The notes beneath the pieces are model-generated. The model saw only the letters and a list, made by a program, of their open reading frames with translations. It searched no databases and was not told where the DNA came from. From positions 310,001-374,000 of the forward strand of contig CAWGPP010000033.1 in assembly GCA_963824545.1 (NCBI GenBank): 64,000 bases of DNA, in the 5' to 3' direction. Each line of letters starts with the position of its first letter. Within the stretch, counting starts at the first letter, position 1. This document shows, piece after piece, positions 17,605 through 26,530 of this stretch. The position numbers and the translations under genes are program-made. This DNA is from Bog-532 sp963824545. Lineage in GTDB: Bacteria > Actinomycetota > Actinomycetes > Streptosporangiales > Streptosporangiaceae.

Positions 17605-18177
17605 ATGACCATCAGCGCCCCGGCCAGCACCGACCGCGCCGCGCAGGGCCAGGCCCACGCATCGGCCGCCGACGGCGAACGCGCCGACCTGCTCGCGATG
17701 CTGGCCAAGCACCGGCACTTCCTGCGCTTCACCACCCGTGGCCTCACCGATGAGCAGGCCGGGCAGCGCACCACCGCGAGCGAGCTGTGCCTCGGCGGGC
17801 TGATCAAGCACGTTACCGTCGTGGAACAGGGCTGGGTGAGCTTCATCCTGGAGGGGTCATCGGCGATGAAAGGTGCCGCCGCCATGACCGAGGAGGACTG
17901 GACGCGGCGCGCCCGGGAGTTCCAGCTGCTGCCCGGCGAGACGCTGGCCGGTGTGCTGACCGCCTACGCGGAGGTGGCCCGCCGCACCGACGACCTGGTG
18001 GCCAGCCTGCCCGACCTGAACGTCGCGCACCCGCTGCCGGAGGCCCCCTGGTACGAGCCGGGGGAACGGTGGTCGGCCCGCCGGGTGCTCCTGCACATCA
18101 TGACCGAAACCGCGCAGCACGCCGGCCACGCCGACATCATCCGCGAATCCCTGGACGGGGCCAAGTCAATGGGCTGA
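17605..18177 (+). CDS. DinB-family (DUF664) metal-dependent thiol-transferase-like protein
   Basis: 190 residues, four-helix-bundle DinB fold. Putative metal-binding His residues are in GLIKHVTVVEQGW and in LLHIMTETAQHAGHADIIRE, the DUF664 signature associated in actinobacteria with mycothiol-dependent enzymes. The ATG at 17605 has an AGGAGGGTG ribosome-binding site. An upstream in-frame start lacks one. The WYL regulator is transcribed divergently 107 bp away and is the likely controller. Confidence 0.8.
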   Translation: MTISAPASTDRAAQGQAHASAADGERADLLAMLAKHRHFLRFTTRGLTDEQAGQRTTASELCLGGLIKHVTVVEQGWVSFILEGSSAMKGAAAMTEEDWTRRAREFQLLPGETLAGVLTAYAEVARRTDDLVASLPDLNVAHPLPEAPWYEPGERWSARRVLLHIMTETAQHAGHADIIRESLDGAKSMG

Positions 18178-18221
18178 CCCAAGCGCTCCGTGCGCAAGCC
18201 CGCGCCCCAGCCTCGCCCGTC

Positions 18222-18290
18222 TATGGGCAGAGTTTTGGGCAAATGCTGCCGGGCGGGTTCAACGGCCGGGCGGGCAAAGTCTGCCCGTAA
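18222..18290 (+). repeat. REP-like inverted repeat, copy 2 (expanded loop)
   Basis: Arms GGGCAGAGTTT (18225-18235) and AAAGTCTGCCC (18276-18286, one mismatch) are shared with the other copies, as is the loop start TGGGCAAATGCTGCC. The loop carries about 22 extra GC-rich bases that themselves contain two GGGCGGG runs. The element lies 45 bp after the DinB stop. Confidence 0.75.
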
Positions 18291-18387
18291 GTCATGCTGC
18301 CGCCCGTGGAGGTCCCGGACGAGGTGCACGAGCAGAGCCTGGGGCGGCCGGCTCGCGGCGGCCGAGCGCGCCTTACCGTCACTGGGG

Positions 18388-18408
18388 AGCCACCACGGTT
18401 CGGTGGCT
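18388..18408. terminator. Possible hairpin between convergent genes
   Basis: AGCCACC/GGTGGCT with a 7-base loop, just beyond the 3' end of the small minus-strand gene and downstream of the DinB gene. There is no T-run, so termination is only suggested. Confidence 0.35.
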
Positions 18409-18413
18409 GACGC

Positions 18414-18614
18414 TCAGAGATCGTCCTCCGGGTCACCCGGGCTGAAGTACCTGTCGTCCTCCTCCACCGCGGCGACATCCGCAGCTGCGGCCCTCTTGAT
18501 CTCCTCGGTCTTCTCCCTTTCGCGTTCGCGGTGTTCTGCCAAGATGTGCGGCGGGCCCGAGGTGTCGACCGGCCCGCCAAGCCCGCGGGATTTGAACCAG
18601 GACAAAATACCCAT
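18414..18614 (-). CDS. Small charged hypothetical protein
   Basis: 66 residues. A short hydrophobic/aromatic start (MGILSWFKSRGLGG) is followed by a strongly charged helix (EHREREREKTEEIKRAAAAD) and an acidic end. CTGGGAG precedes the ATG. No family recognised. It may be a peripheral membrane peptide. The interval between its start and 18811 shows no gene. Confidence 0.5.
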   Translation of the reverse strand: MGILSWFKSRGLGGPVDTSGPPHILAEHREREREKTEEIKRAAAADVAAVEEDDRYFSPGDPEDDL

Positions 18615-18810
18615 AACCGACTCCCAGGTCAGTGCATATCCGGCACACGGCAGCCGACTTACTGAGGTAGTGCTGAGCGTAGTTTCAGTCAGACCCTGCT
18701 GCCAACGCCTGGTCGTGCCTCATGTGACCCCAAAGAGGACCTGGCAAACGCTCGCTCACGGCGGCGGGACCGCGGCGACGAGAGAGACAGCCGCGGCACC
18801 TGCGTCACCG

Positions 18811-19215
18811 TCAGGCATGGCCCGAGGTGAGAAAGGTGCGCGCCTCATCGCGGTCCCGGCACGCGCGCATCGTGACGATACGCTCCTGGGCGAGCGTCAG
18901 CACAAGGAAATTGCGGTCCCCGGCCTGGCGGACGCGCGCACGGTCGACACCGGGCGTGCGGATGACCACCATGACCGCGTCCCCGCTGGCGGCGATCTCC
19001 TCGATCTGCGACGTCAGGCCCTGCCCGGCTTGACGCTCCAGCGCCACCCGCAGCTGGTCCCGGCCGTGGCAGGTCTCCGGCTCAGGGTTCTCGAACTCAG
19101 GATTGAGGTACGTCCACTCCAGCGCCGGGTCGATGAACTCCAGCATCCGCGCCACATCGCCGCGCCCGTAGGCTTCGTAGGCCGCGCGGACCACGGCCTC
19201 GTTACGACCGTCCAT
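18811..19215 (-). CDS. SnoaL-like / NTF2-fold protein
   Basis: 134 residues. NEAVVRAAYEAYGRGDVARM, LEFIDPALEWTY, CHGRDQLRVALE and AVMVVIRTPG match the alpha+beta barrel of SnoaL-like proteins of about 130 residues. Such proteins can be polyketide-type cyclases, small-molecule isomerases or simple ligand binders. Nothing here decides. Its ATG sits 7 bp downstream (in its own direction) of a four-copy 31-bp tandem array that must form its leader or promoter. Confidence 0.7.
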   Translation of the reverse strand: MDGRNEAVVRAAYEAYGRGDVARMLEFIDPALEWTYLNPEFENPEPETCHGRDQLRVALERQAGQGLTSQIEEIAASGDAVMVVIRTPGVDRARVRQAGDRNFLVLTLAQERIVTMRACRDRDEARTFLTSGHA

Positions 19216-19221
19216 GACCTT

Positions 19222-19345
19222 CCTCCCTCACGTGCGCGTACGACCAGGCCGGCCTCCCTCACGTGCGCGTACGACCAGGCCGGCCTCCCTCACGTGCGCG
19301 TACGACCAGGCCGGCCTCCCTCACGTGCGCGTACGACCGGGCCGG
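19222..19345. repeat. Four 31-bp tandem repeats in the SnoaL gene leader
   Basis: Units start at 19222, 19253, 19284 and 19315. Each contains CTCACGTGCGCGTACGAC, with a CACGTG core and CGTACG. Copies 1-3 are identical and copy 4 differs near its end. The array abuts the minus-strand start at 19215. Confidence 0.9.
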
Positions 19346-19622
19346 GGGCTGCTGCCCCCGTGGGCCAGGCGGCGCACGCGCCGCCGCGGGCTCACGATCT
19401 GCCCGGTGGCGGAGGACGGCACGATAGTGCGGCCGCTGGCGGGATCTGCCAGCGGACCAGGCTCGGGAGCCGGTGTTTCAGGCTCAACCGAAAGGTCGCA
19501 TGGCAGCAGTCTGCGCCCGCGCCATCCGATGGCGCAAGGGATCCACGCGGCCGCCACCCGCTCTCCCGGGCGTCCCCGGGGCCAGCCTGCGGTTTGCGCG
19601 CGCGGATGGGCCGGCGAGGCGG
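19346..19622. other. Interval between tandem array and methyltransferase gene
   Basis: No supportable gene. Open frames on both strands have no recognisable domain. Confidence 0.4.
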
Positions 19623-20705
19623 TCAGGCGCTGAGTCCTTCGATGACGCCGTAGGGGAACGCAACGGGCTGCACGGTGCCGATCTTGAGGCCGGCCCCCGC
19701 GAGGAGGCTGGCGTACTCGGCGTTGGTGCGCTCTTGCCCGCCGGTGATGACCAGCATGTTGATGTCGCTGAGGAGGGTCGGCACGGCGTCGCCGGGCTCC
19801 TCGGGGATCAGCCGTTCGACGATCAGCACCCGGCCGCCCCTGGCCATGGCCTGGCGGCAGTTGCGCAGGATGGTGGTGGCCCGCTGGTCTTCCCAGTCGT
19901 GCAGGACGTTGGCCAGCACGTAGCAGTCTGCCCCGGGCGGAACGTGCTCGAAGAAGTCTCCCGCCAGCAGTTCGCATCGCTCGCCCAGGCCGGTCCCGTC
20001 GAGCACTGCCCCGGCGCGCGCGGCGACCGCGGCGGTCTCGAACAGGGTTCCGTGCAGATGGGAGTGCCGGCGCAGGATCTCGGCCAGCAGGGTTCCCTGG
20101 CCGCCGCCGACATCCACGATGCGGCGAACGTCTGAGAAGTCGTACGCGCCGGCCACGCTGGGCGCGAACGCCGCGGTCCGCTCGGACATGGCGGCGTCGA
20201 AGGTGGCGGCGCTGTCGGGGTGCCCGGCCAGGAACTCGAAGATACCCATCCCGAAGGCGATGTCGAGGCCCGGCGTGCCGGTCCTGACCGTGTCCAGGAT
20301 GTGCCCGAAGGGCAGGACGCCGCCGACGGCCTCCAGGAAGACGGCCCACGACCGCATGCCCGCGGGGGCGTCGCTGCGCAGCCGGTCACCGAGCACCGTC
20401 AGGCCGAAAGATCCGGGCTCGACCTCGTCGAGCACGCCGAGCGCGGCCAGCAGGCGAAGCACGCGGTAGAGCGACGGTGCGTGGGTGCCGGTCGCCCGGG
20501 CCAGCTCGCCGGAGCTGGCCGCGCCGCCGGCGAGGAGGTCGGCGATCCCCAGCTTGGCCGCCACGTAGACAGCGCGCGAGCTGTGGATCCCCCAGATCAT
20601 CCGCAGCATCGCCGACGCCGCGGCACGTTCTGGCTCGGTCGGGACGGCGAGGCCGGATCGCCTGATGGCGTCGCCGGACGCGGCAGGCGGGTTGATCGTG
20701 CTCAT
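19623..20705 (-). CDS. SAM-dependent O-methyltransferase (COMT-like, family 2)
   Basis: 360 residues. The N-terminal winged-helix dimerisation domain is AAKLGIADLLAGG, ELARATGTHAPSLYRVLRLL. The catalytic domain follows with the SAM motif RRIVDVGGGQGTLLAEIL, then CYVLANVLHDWEDQ, containing the catalytic His-Asp seen in bacterial natural-product O-methyltransferases, and GGRVLIVERLIPE. AGGAG lies 5 bases before the ATG at 20703-20705. The gene stands alone, next to a SARP-type regulator on the other strand. No polyketide or peptide synthase is in the window, so the substrate is unknown. Confidence 0.85.
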   Translation of the reverse strand: MSTINPPAASGDAIRRSGLAVPTEPERAAASAMLRMIWGIHSSRAVYVAAKLGIADLLAGGAASSGELARATGTHAPSLYRVLRLLAALGVLDEVEPGSFGLTVLGDRLRSDAPAGMRSWAVFLEAVGGVLPFGHILDTVRTGTPGLDIAFGMGIFEFLAGHPDSAATFDAAMSERTAAFAPSVAGAYDFSDVRRIVDVGGGQGTLLAEILRRHSHLHGTLFETAAVAARAGAVLDGTGLGERCELLAGDFFEHVPPGADCYVLANVLHDWEDQRATTILRNCRQAMARGGRVLIVERLIPEEPGDAVPTLLSDINMLVITGGQERTNAEYASLLAGAGLKIGTVQPVAFPYGVIEGLSA

Positions 20706-20719
20706 CGTCACTCCTGTAT

Positions 20720-20823
20720 CTGCTGGCTGGGCAGCATCCTCGCGTCAGCTGGCTGGGCAGCATCCTCGCGTCAGCTGGCTGGGCAGCATCCTGGCGTCAG
20801 CTGGCTTGGCAGCATCCTGGCGT
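20720..20823. repeat. Four 26-bp tandem repeats in the methyltransferase leader
   Basis: Units start at 20720, 20746, 20772 and 20798, each with GCTGGCTGGGCAGCATCCT. Each copy carries at most one or two substitutions. The array begins 15 bp upstream of the methyltransferase ATG and lies between it and the divergent SARP gene. Confidence 0.9.
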
Positions 20824-20941
20824 CAGCGACTGTCCGGACGCCTACCAGCCGACTACGGCCGGCCTACCGGCGCTTCGATACGCTCGGCCTGTCGTTGCAT
20901 CGACGGGCGGGATGCAGGCTCGCCGGGAACAGAGGTGCGCG

Positions 20942-23107
20942 GTGGAGTTCCGGCTCCTCGGTCCTGTCGAGGTAATGAACGACGGGCAGGCGTTCACGGT
21001 GGGCGGCGCGCGGGCTCGGGCCGTGCTGGCGATGCTGCTCCTCAACGCCAACCGCGTGGTCTCCGCCGACCGGCTGGCCGAGGAGCTGTGGCCGGGCCTC
21101 GGGCCGGCGAGGGCGGCGGCAAACCTGCAGGTCCGCCTTACGGAGCTGCGCCGGGCGCTGCGGTCGGCAGGCGAGGCGGGCCGGCTGGTGACCCGGCCGC
21201 CGGGGTACGTCATCCGGGTCACGGTCGACGAGCTGGACGTGTTGCGGTTCGGGCGGCTCGCCGCGGCCGGCCGGGCCGCGCTGACCGGCGGAGATGCCGC
21301 CGGCGCGGCCCGCCTGCTGGATGACTCGCTCGCTCTGTGGCGCGGGCCGGCGCTGGCTGACCTGGCCGACCCGCTGTTCGCCGGGACCGAGCGAGCGCGC
21401 CTGGAGGACGCCCGCCTCGACGCCGTCGAGGCGAGGGTGGACGCGTTGCTGGCGTGCGGGCGGCATCAAGAGACGCTCGCCGAGCTTGAGGAACTGACCG
21501 CGAAACACCCGCTGCGTGAGCGGTTCTGGGCTCAGCGCCTGCTGGCGCTCTACCGCTGCGGCCGCCAGGCCGACGCGCTGCGCGCCTACCGGGAGCTGCG
21601 CGCCGTGCTGGCCGGTCAGCTCGGGATCGAGCCCGGGCCTGAGCTGCGCCAGCTCGAAGGGCGCATCCTGCGTCAGGACAGCCAGCTCGAATACCGGGCG
21701 GTCCGGCACGCGGCCGGCGACGACATCGGCCAGCCGGTGACCCGCTACGTTGACAGCGGCGGCATCCACATCGCCTATCAGGTGCTCGGAGCCGGCGAGC
21801 GCAACATCGTCTTCGTGCCGGGCGCGATGAGCCATCTCGATCTGCTGTGGGAAGACCCCGAGACGGCGGCCTTCTTCCGCCGCCTGTCCACGCTGGGCCG
21901 GCTGATCCTGTTCGACAAGCGCGACACGGGGCTTTCGGATCGCGCCCCGGCCGACTCCCCGCTGGAGGAGCGCATCGACGATGTGCGGGCGGTGATGGGG
22001 GCGGCCTCCTCCAGCGAAGCCGTGCTGTTCGGCTATTCCGAAGGCGCTCCGATGAGCATCCTGTTCGCCGCCACGCACCCGGAGCGGGTGACGGCGCTGG
22101 TTCTCGGGGCGGCAACGGCGCGTTATCCCTGGGCGCCCGATTATCCGTGCGGGCAAGGGGCGGACGAGATGTTCGAGGCGCTCGCTGAGATCGCCGCGCA
22201 CCGCTGGGGTCAGGGCGCGACCATCGAGTGGTTCCTCCCCAGCCGGGCCGGTTCGCCCGAGGCCCGCCGGCTGTTCGCGCGTTTCGAGCGCATGGCGGTG
22301 AGCCCCAGCGCGTTTCTGCGCATCATCCGGATGATCCGCCAGATCGATGTCCGGGCCGTGCTGCCCGCCCTCCACGTGCCGACGCTGGTGATCCAGCGTC
22401 TCGACGACCGCGTGACGCCCCCCTGCCACGGGCACTATCTGGCCTCCCACATCGCGGGCGCCCGCTACTTCGAACAGCCTGGCGACCACTCGCTACGGTT
22501 CGCCGGGAGCGGGGACAGCGACGAACTTATTAACGAGATCGAGGACTTCCTCACGGGTGCACCGCGTCCTCAAGAGCCGGACCGGGTGCTGGCCACCATC
22601 CTGCTCGCCGAGGCCGCCGGCGGCCCGCCTGCGCTGCCAGAACCCGAGGCCGGCGGCCCGCCTGGGCTGCCAGAACCCGAGGCCGGCGGGCACGGCCGTC
22701 CCGGCCCGCGGGACGCCCGCGAGGAGCCCGCCAGGCAGCGGGTACGTTCCTACCGCGGCCGCCTCATCCACAGCACCCGGGCCAGCGTCCTGGCCACCTT
22801 CGCCGCCCCGGGGCACGCGATCCGCTGCGCGGCTGCCATCCGCGACGACGCCGCCGCGCACGGGATCCAGATGCGTGCCGGAATCCACGCCGGTGAAGTG
22901 AACCTCATCGGCGACGACATCGCCGGGGCGTCCGTGCACATCACCCGGTGCATCGCCGCGCTCGCCCAGCCCGCCGAGATCCTCGTCTCACGGGCGGTCA
23001 AGGATCTGGTCCTCGGAACCGGTATCTCGTTCGCGGACCGCGGCCCGCACGAACTCGGCGGCATCCCTGACCGATGGCCGCTGTTCGCGGTCACCCGATC
23101 CGGATAA
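20942..23107 (+). CDS. SARP/BTAD regulator fused to an alpha/beta hydrolase and a degenerate cyclase domain
   Basis: 721 residues from GTG 20942 (AGAGG upstream; the product then begins MEFRLLGPVEV as SARPs do; an ATG at 20912 is the alternative). Residues 1-250: winged-helix Trans_reg_C (NRVVSADRLAEELWPGL) and BTAD (LWRGPALADL, LLALYRCGRQADALRAYREL). Residues 260-545: alpha/beta hydrolase with elbow FGYSEGAPMS, acid LDDRVTPP and His PGDHSLRF. Residues 550-721: class III nucleotide-cyclase fold (IRCAAAIRDDAAAHGIQMRA, GIHAGEVNLIGDDIAG, EILVSRAVKDLV). The metal-binding Asp sites are replaced (LLAEAAGG, STRASVLATF) by a stretch containing a Pro-rich repeat, so the cyclase should be inactive. Divergent from the methyltransferase gene. 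Confidence 0.85.
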   Translation: MEFRLLGPVEVMNDGQAFTVGGARARAVLAMLLLNANRVVSADRLAEELWPGLGPARAAANLQVRLTELRRALRSAGEAGRLVTRPPGYVIRVTVDELDVLRFGRLAAAGRAALTGGDAAGAARLLDDSLALWRGPALADLADPLFAGTERARLEDARLDAVEARVDALLACGRHQETLAELEELTAKHPLRERFWAQRLLALYRCGRQADALRAYRELRAVLAGQLGIEPGPELRQLEGRILRQDSQLEYRAVRHAAGDDIGQPVTRYVDSGGIHIAYQVLGAGERNIVFVPGAMSHLDLLWEDPETAAFFRRLSTLGRLILFDKRDTGLSDRAPADSPLEERIDDVRAVMGAASSSEAVLFGYSEGAPMSILFAATHPERVTALVLGAATARYPWAPDYPCGQGADEMFEALAEIAAHRWGQGATIEWFLPSRAGSPEARRLFARFERMAVSPSAFLRIIRMIRQIDVRAVLPALHVPTLVIQRLDDRVTPPCHGHYLASHIAGARYFEQPGDHSLRFAGSGDSDELINEIEDFLTGAPRPQEPDRVLATILLAEAAGGPPALPEPEAGGPPGLPEPEAGGHGRPGPRDAREEPARQRVRSYRGRLIHSTRASVLATFAAPGHAIRCAAAIRDDAAAHGIQMRAGIHAGEVNLIGDDIAGASVHITRCIAALAQPAEILVSRAVKDLVLGTGISFADRGPHELGGIPDRWPLFAVTRSG

Positions 23108-23239
23108 CCGGGCCATGACCAGCCCGGGCCGGCAGGCCGCCCGCTCTTCCGCTAACCGCCGTCGATGAGTTCGCCGGCGACGTGGAGTCTGTCTTACCGG
23201 CTGGCATCCGGAGCGCTCGCGAGCGCGCAGAAATGTCAG

Positions 23240-23273
23240 ACCCGGGATGTAGAAGTGAAATGTACCCGGGATG
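23240..23273. repeat. Direct repeat ACCCGGGATG upstream of small gene
   Basis: Two perfect copies 24 bp apart (23240-23249 and 23264-23273), in the leader of the gene at 23297. It could be an operator or an insertion-sequence end. No transposase remains. Confidence 0.45.
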
Positions 23274-23296
23274 GTGACCGGTCAAGGAGGCCCATC

Positions 23297-23599
23297 ATGC
23301 GGTCACAGACTCACAGCCTGTCCATCAGTGCCGCCCGCGCAGACGCGCTGTTCGCATCGGCGCTGCAGCGTTCGGATGAACCGAGCGCCGCGCACATCCA
23401 TCAGGCCATCACCGCCGCGGTCCGCGCGTTCGGTACCCGCGGCTGCGCGGCCCGGGTTGCGCAGGCCTATGGCGAGCACCCGGAGACCGCGGTGCTGCGG
23501 ATGCGCTGGGCCCGCGCGGCGGTCACCAGCGCGTTCGGCGGTGTCGCCGCGGAGCCAGCGCACACCCCCGCCGGCGGCTCACTCGTGGATGCTGCTTAG
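23297..23599 (+). CDS. Small actinobacterial protein of unknown function
   Basis: 100 residues. The ATG at 23297 is preceded by AAGGAGG at an ideal distance, and the frame upstream of it is not plausible. Mostly helical: SISAARADALFASALQRS, SAAHIHQAITAAVRAFGTRG, HPETAVLRMRWARAAVTSAF. No catalytic motif. Its last codons overlap the convergent toxin gene by 4 bp. Confidence 0.65.
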   Translation: MRSQTHSLSISAARADALFASALQRSDEPSAAHIHQAITAAVRAFGTRGCAARVAQAYGEHPETAVLRMRWARAAVTSAFGGVAAEPAHTPAGGSLVDAA

Positions 23600-23931
23600 T
23601 CCACTGCTGGCCAATGGGCACCGAGGTAGGGATCGGGGTAGTTCTGCACCCAGCCGTCGAGGATCCGTGCGAGAGCGGCAGGTTGCCCGCCCCCCGCGGG
23701 CAGATTCCTCTTCAGGACGAATAGCAGCACGAGGTCCCGTTCGTGAGCGACGTCCGCGACATTCCCGGTGACGACGGCTCGGTCTTCCGCCCGGGCGCGT
23801 GCCGCAACCTGGGAGTCGTCGGCTCCCCGGAGGCCTGCCTCGGCGACATGCACCGCGTCATGGCCGTATCTGTCGCGCAATAGCTCCGCTACGGTCATCG
23901 AGAACATCTCATCGATGAGGAAAGCGGTCAC
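23596..23931 (-). CDS. DUF5615-type PIN-like toxin
   Basis: 111 residues. FLIDEMFSMTVAELLRDRYGH, then VAEAGLRGADDSQVAARARA, AVVTGNVADVA and a C-terminal WVQNYPD match the PIN-like DUF5615 family. The Asp in LIDE and the Asp pair GADDSQV are candidate metal ligands. It overlaps the upstream antitoxin gene by 4 bp. A nuclease toxin is likely by family and context. Confidence 0.7.
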   Translation of the reverse strand: MTAFLIDEMFSMTVAELLRDRYGHDAVHVAEAGLRGADDSQVAARARAEDRAVVTGNVADVAHERDLVLLFVLKRNLPAGGGQPAALARILDGWVQNYPDPYLGAHWPAVD

Positions 23932-24347
23932 GCAAGAAGCGCTTCTCGCTGCCGTGCCACCGTGCGGCTTCGCTCTGCCGCGGCGCGGTTGCGGTCTATG
24001 CGCTCACGGACCTCGCCCGCGTGTTCAGCGGCATAGTCGACAGCGATACGAATCAGCCGGGGATGAAGATCCGATTCCGCGGCCAGGAGGCCGATTCGTT
24101 GTTCCGTATGGCCTGCGAGATCTTGAAGGCGCGCGATGACCTCCCAGACATCCGGGCCAGCGGCAAGCGCGGCGCGCCGGTCGTGCGCAGGACCCCGGAA
24201 GATGATCCCGGGGTAGTCAAGCTGATCGACTCCCTCGGTGATGAGCCGATCCAGCAACGCTGTGGCGGTCACACCCTCGCCGGCAGCGCGCGACGTGAGG
24301 CGAGTCCTGGCGGTATCGCTAATCCGGAACGATGTGCTTGCGGCCAC
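23928..24347 (-). CDS. DUF433-like antitoxin of the toxin pair
   Basis: 139 residues from GTG 24345-24347, with AGGGAGG five bases upstream. A TTG 7 codons earlier is less likely. An RHH-like N-terminus (TSFRISDTARTRLTSRAAGE then TATALLDRLITEG) is fused to a DUF433-type helical part (YPGIIFRGPAHDRRAALA, GPDVWEVIARLQDLAGH). This is the known partner architecture for DUF5615 toxins. It probably binds DNA and neutralises the downstream toxin. Confidence 0.7.
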   Translation of the reverse strand: MAASTSFRISDTARTRLTSRAAGEGVTATALLDRLITEGVDQLDYPGIIFRGPAHDRRAALAAGPDVWEVIARLQDLAGHTEQRIGLLAAESDLHPRLIRIAVDYAAEHAGEVRERIDRNRAAAERSRTVARQREALLA

Positions 24348-24487
24348 GGTGACCTCCCTTGCCCTCAAAGGAGCATACCGCAGTGTAGCGCAGGTGAACT
24401 ACAGCGACCGATCGGCAAGCTCCCTCGGGCGTTAGGCAGCGAGGACGGACCGGGCACCGGGAAGCCTGCTGGCTATGCACTGTCTGG

Positions 24488-25390
24488 TCAGCGAACCCGG
24501 GCCCGCAGGAACTTCCCGGTCTGCTCGGTGGCCTCGGCCGCCTCGGGGGTGCCGAGCAGGAGCGGGTAGACGTGGGGCAGGCCCTCGCCGATCGCCACGG
24601 TGACGTCGACCCCGGCCCCGGCCGCGGCGCTAGCCAGGCGTTCGGAATCGCTCAGCAGCAGGTCGGCCGTGCCGACCTGTACCAGCAGCGGCGGGAGCCC
24701 GGCCAGTGGGGCGAACAGCGGCGACGCCAGGGGTGTTTTAGGGTCAGCCCCGGCCAGGTAGTCGGAGGCGAACTGACGGAGCATCGCGGGGGTGGAGATC
24801 GGATCCTGGTCGGCGCGATCGGTCATCGAGGCCCCCGAGCTGGTCAGGTCCACGGTCGGGGACATCAGTACGGCGGCCGCGGGCAATGCCTCCCCGGCGT
24901 CACGCAGGGCCACGAGCAGGGCGACGGCGAGCCCTCCGCCGGCCGAGTCGCCGGCCACCGCCATCGATCTGGCGCTCAGGTCCTGGCCGGTGCGGAGCCA
25001 GCGCCATGCGGCCAGGACGTCGTCGATGGCGGCGGGGAAGGGATGCTCGGGGGCCAGGCGGTATTCAGCGAACAGCACGCGCATCCCGCTGGCCCGTCCC
25101 AGCCGGGCGGCCAGCTCGCCGTCGCTGCGCAGCGACCCGAACTCAAAACCTCCGCCGTGCAGGAACAGCAGCACCCGGCCGGTGTCCGCTCCCGGGGCGG
25201 CAAGCCAGTGGGCGGGCACCCCGCCGGCGGTCACCTCCGTCACCAGCACGTCGTCAGGCACCGGATGAAGGCGGTCCCCGGGGACGAAGGCGGCGCGGCG
25301 CTCTTCCAGCGGCGGCGGGGCCTGGCTGGCACCGGCCTTCTGCCGGTCCCTCAAGGCGTCGATCACGTCCTGCATTGCCTGGCTTGGCAT
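24488..25390 (-). CDS. Hormone-sensitive-lipase-family esterase (alpha/beta hydrolase fold 3)
   Basis: 300 residues. Oxyanion motif LFLHGGGFEFGS, nucleophile elbow VAGDSAGGGLAVAL, acid VGTADLLLSDSE and His GLPHVYPL are all present. HSL-type enzymes hydrolyse short-chain acyl esters or lactones. No membrane segment or signal peptide is visible, so it is cytosolic. It stands alone between the toxin pair and the nitronate monooxygenase. Confidence 0.88.
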   Translation of the reverse strand: MPSQAMQDVIDALRDRQKAGASQAPPPLEERRAAFVPGDRLHPVPDDVLVTEVTAGGVPAHWLAAPGADTGRVLLFLHGGGFEFGSLRSDGELAARLGRASGMRVLFAEYRLAPEHPFPAAIDDVLAAWRWLRTGQDLSARSMAVAGDSAGGGLAVALLVALRDAGEALPAAAVLMSPTVDLTSSGASMTDRADQDPISTPAMLRQFASDYLAGADPKTPLASPLFAPLAGLPPLLVQVGTADLLLSDSERLASAAAGAGVDVTVAIGEGLPHVYPLLLGTPEAAEATEQTGKFLRARVR

Positions 25391-25570
25391 GTCGGGGTCT
25401 CCTCTGGCCTGGGCTGCCTGTCTGGTACGGCGTGGATGGCACGTCGGCGGCCGGGCCAGAAGGCCGGCGCCTCGCCCGCTTACTCCTGACGATCATCCCG
25501 GTCATCCCCTGACGGCCGCGTTGCTGCCCTGCCGCCGGGAGGCCGCGGGCGCGAGCGCCTGCGGCCTGGG

Positions 25571-26530
25571 TTAGAGGCGGGAAGTGAGCTCGGTCACGAT
25601 GTCCGCGGCTGACTGTGGCTGTCTCGCGAGTGCGACGCTCTGCCCGGCCCACATCGAGAGCGCTTCGATGTCACCGGTCGTCCCGGTCATCGGCGGCGCG
25701 GGCTCGTAACGAACGATTGATTCGCCGGAGGCGAAGTGCGCGATCACGTCGCCCTGTCCTGGCCGCTGCGCAAGCGGGGGACGGCCCGCGGCCTCCCACG
25801 CGTCGGCGGTTGAGTTGCGGAGCGCGCGGTGGGGAGCATCGGGCCACCCGACCGAGTACAGGTTGGGGTACCGCTGCGGATCGGTCTCGGCCGCGGCTAT
25901 CAGCCGGCGCCGGTAGTCCTCGTGGATCGGCATCTCCTCGGCCAGCAGGAACCGCGTGCCCAGCCACGCGGCCTGGGCACCCAGGGCGAGTACCGCGGCG
26001 ACTCCGCGAGCGTCACCGATCCCGCCCGCCGCGATCACCGGCACCGGCGCCACCGCGTCCACCACGGCGGGCACGAGCGGAAGGGTCGCGATGGTACCCC
26101 ACACGTGCCCGCCGGCCTCCCAGCCCTGCGCGACGATCACGTCCACGCCGGACGCGACGGCCCGCCGTGCTTCCTCGGCCGTGCCGACCGTGTGCAGGAC
26201 AATGCCCCCGGCGTCGTGGACCTGCTCGACGTAGCCGCCGGGGTCACCATAGAAGAACGACACGATCCGCAAGCCGGCCTCGAGGGCCTGGTCAAGCGGG
26301 CGGTGATGATCCTCGGTGAGAACGAAGTTGCCGCCGAACGGGCGCGCGGTCAGCGCCGCCACCTCCCGGACGACGGCGCCGGTGTCTTCTGACCACGTCA
26401 GCGTCACCATGCCGAGCGCGCCGGCGTTCGAGACCGCCGCGGCCAGCGGGGGAATGGCGGCCATGGGTGCCTGGACGATCGGCTGCTCGATCCCGAGCAT
26501 CGCGCATACCGGCGTGCGCACCGCCGTCAC
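25571..26530 (-). CDS. Nitronate monooxygenase-family FMN enzyme
   Basis: 319 residues, TIM barrel. QPIVQAPMAAIPPLAAAVSN, then GGNFVLTEDHH, VIVAQGWEAGGHVW (the conserved GxEAGGH signature), PVIAAGGIGDARGVAAVLALG and AWLGTRFLLAEE are diagnostic. It would oxidise nitronates, or act as an enoyl-reductase-like flavoprotein, using FMN. Its ATG overlaps the stop of the upstream peroxiredoxin-like gene by 4 bp, so the two are cotranscribed, pairing nitro-compound oxidation with peroxide handling. Confidence 0.88.
   Translation of the reverse strand: MTAVRTPVCAMLGIEQPIVQAPMAAIPPLAAAVSNAGALGMVTLTWSEDTGAVVREVAALTARPFGGNFVLTEDHHRPLDQALEAGLRIVSFFYGDPGGYVEQVHDAGGIVLHTVGTAEEARRAVASGVDVIVAQGWEAGGHVWGTIATLPLVPAVVDAVAPVPVIAAGGIGDARGVAAVLALGAQAAWLGTRFLLAEEMPIHEDYRRRLIAAAETDPQRYPNLYSVGWPDAPHRALRNSTADAWEAAGRPPLAQRPGQGDVIAHFASGESIVRYEPAPPMTGTTGDIEALSMWAGQSVALARQPQSAADIVTELTSRL

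Noticed and set aside
19222..19345. CRISPR-like array
   Set aside because: The units are contiguous with no unique spacers, so it is a plain tandem repeat.
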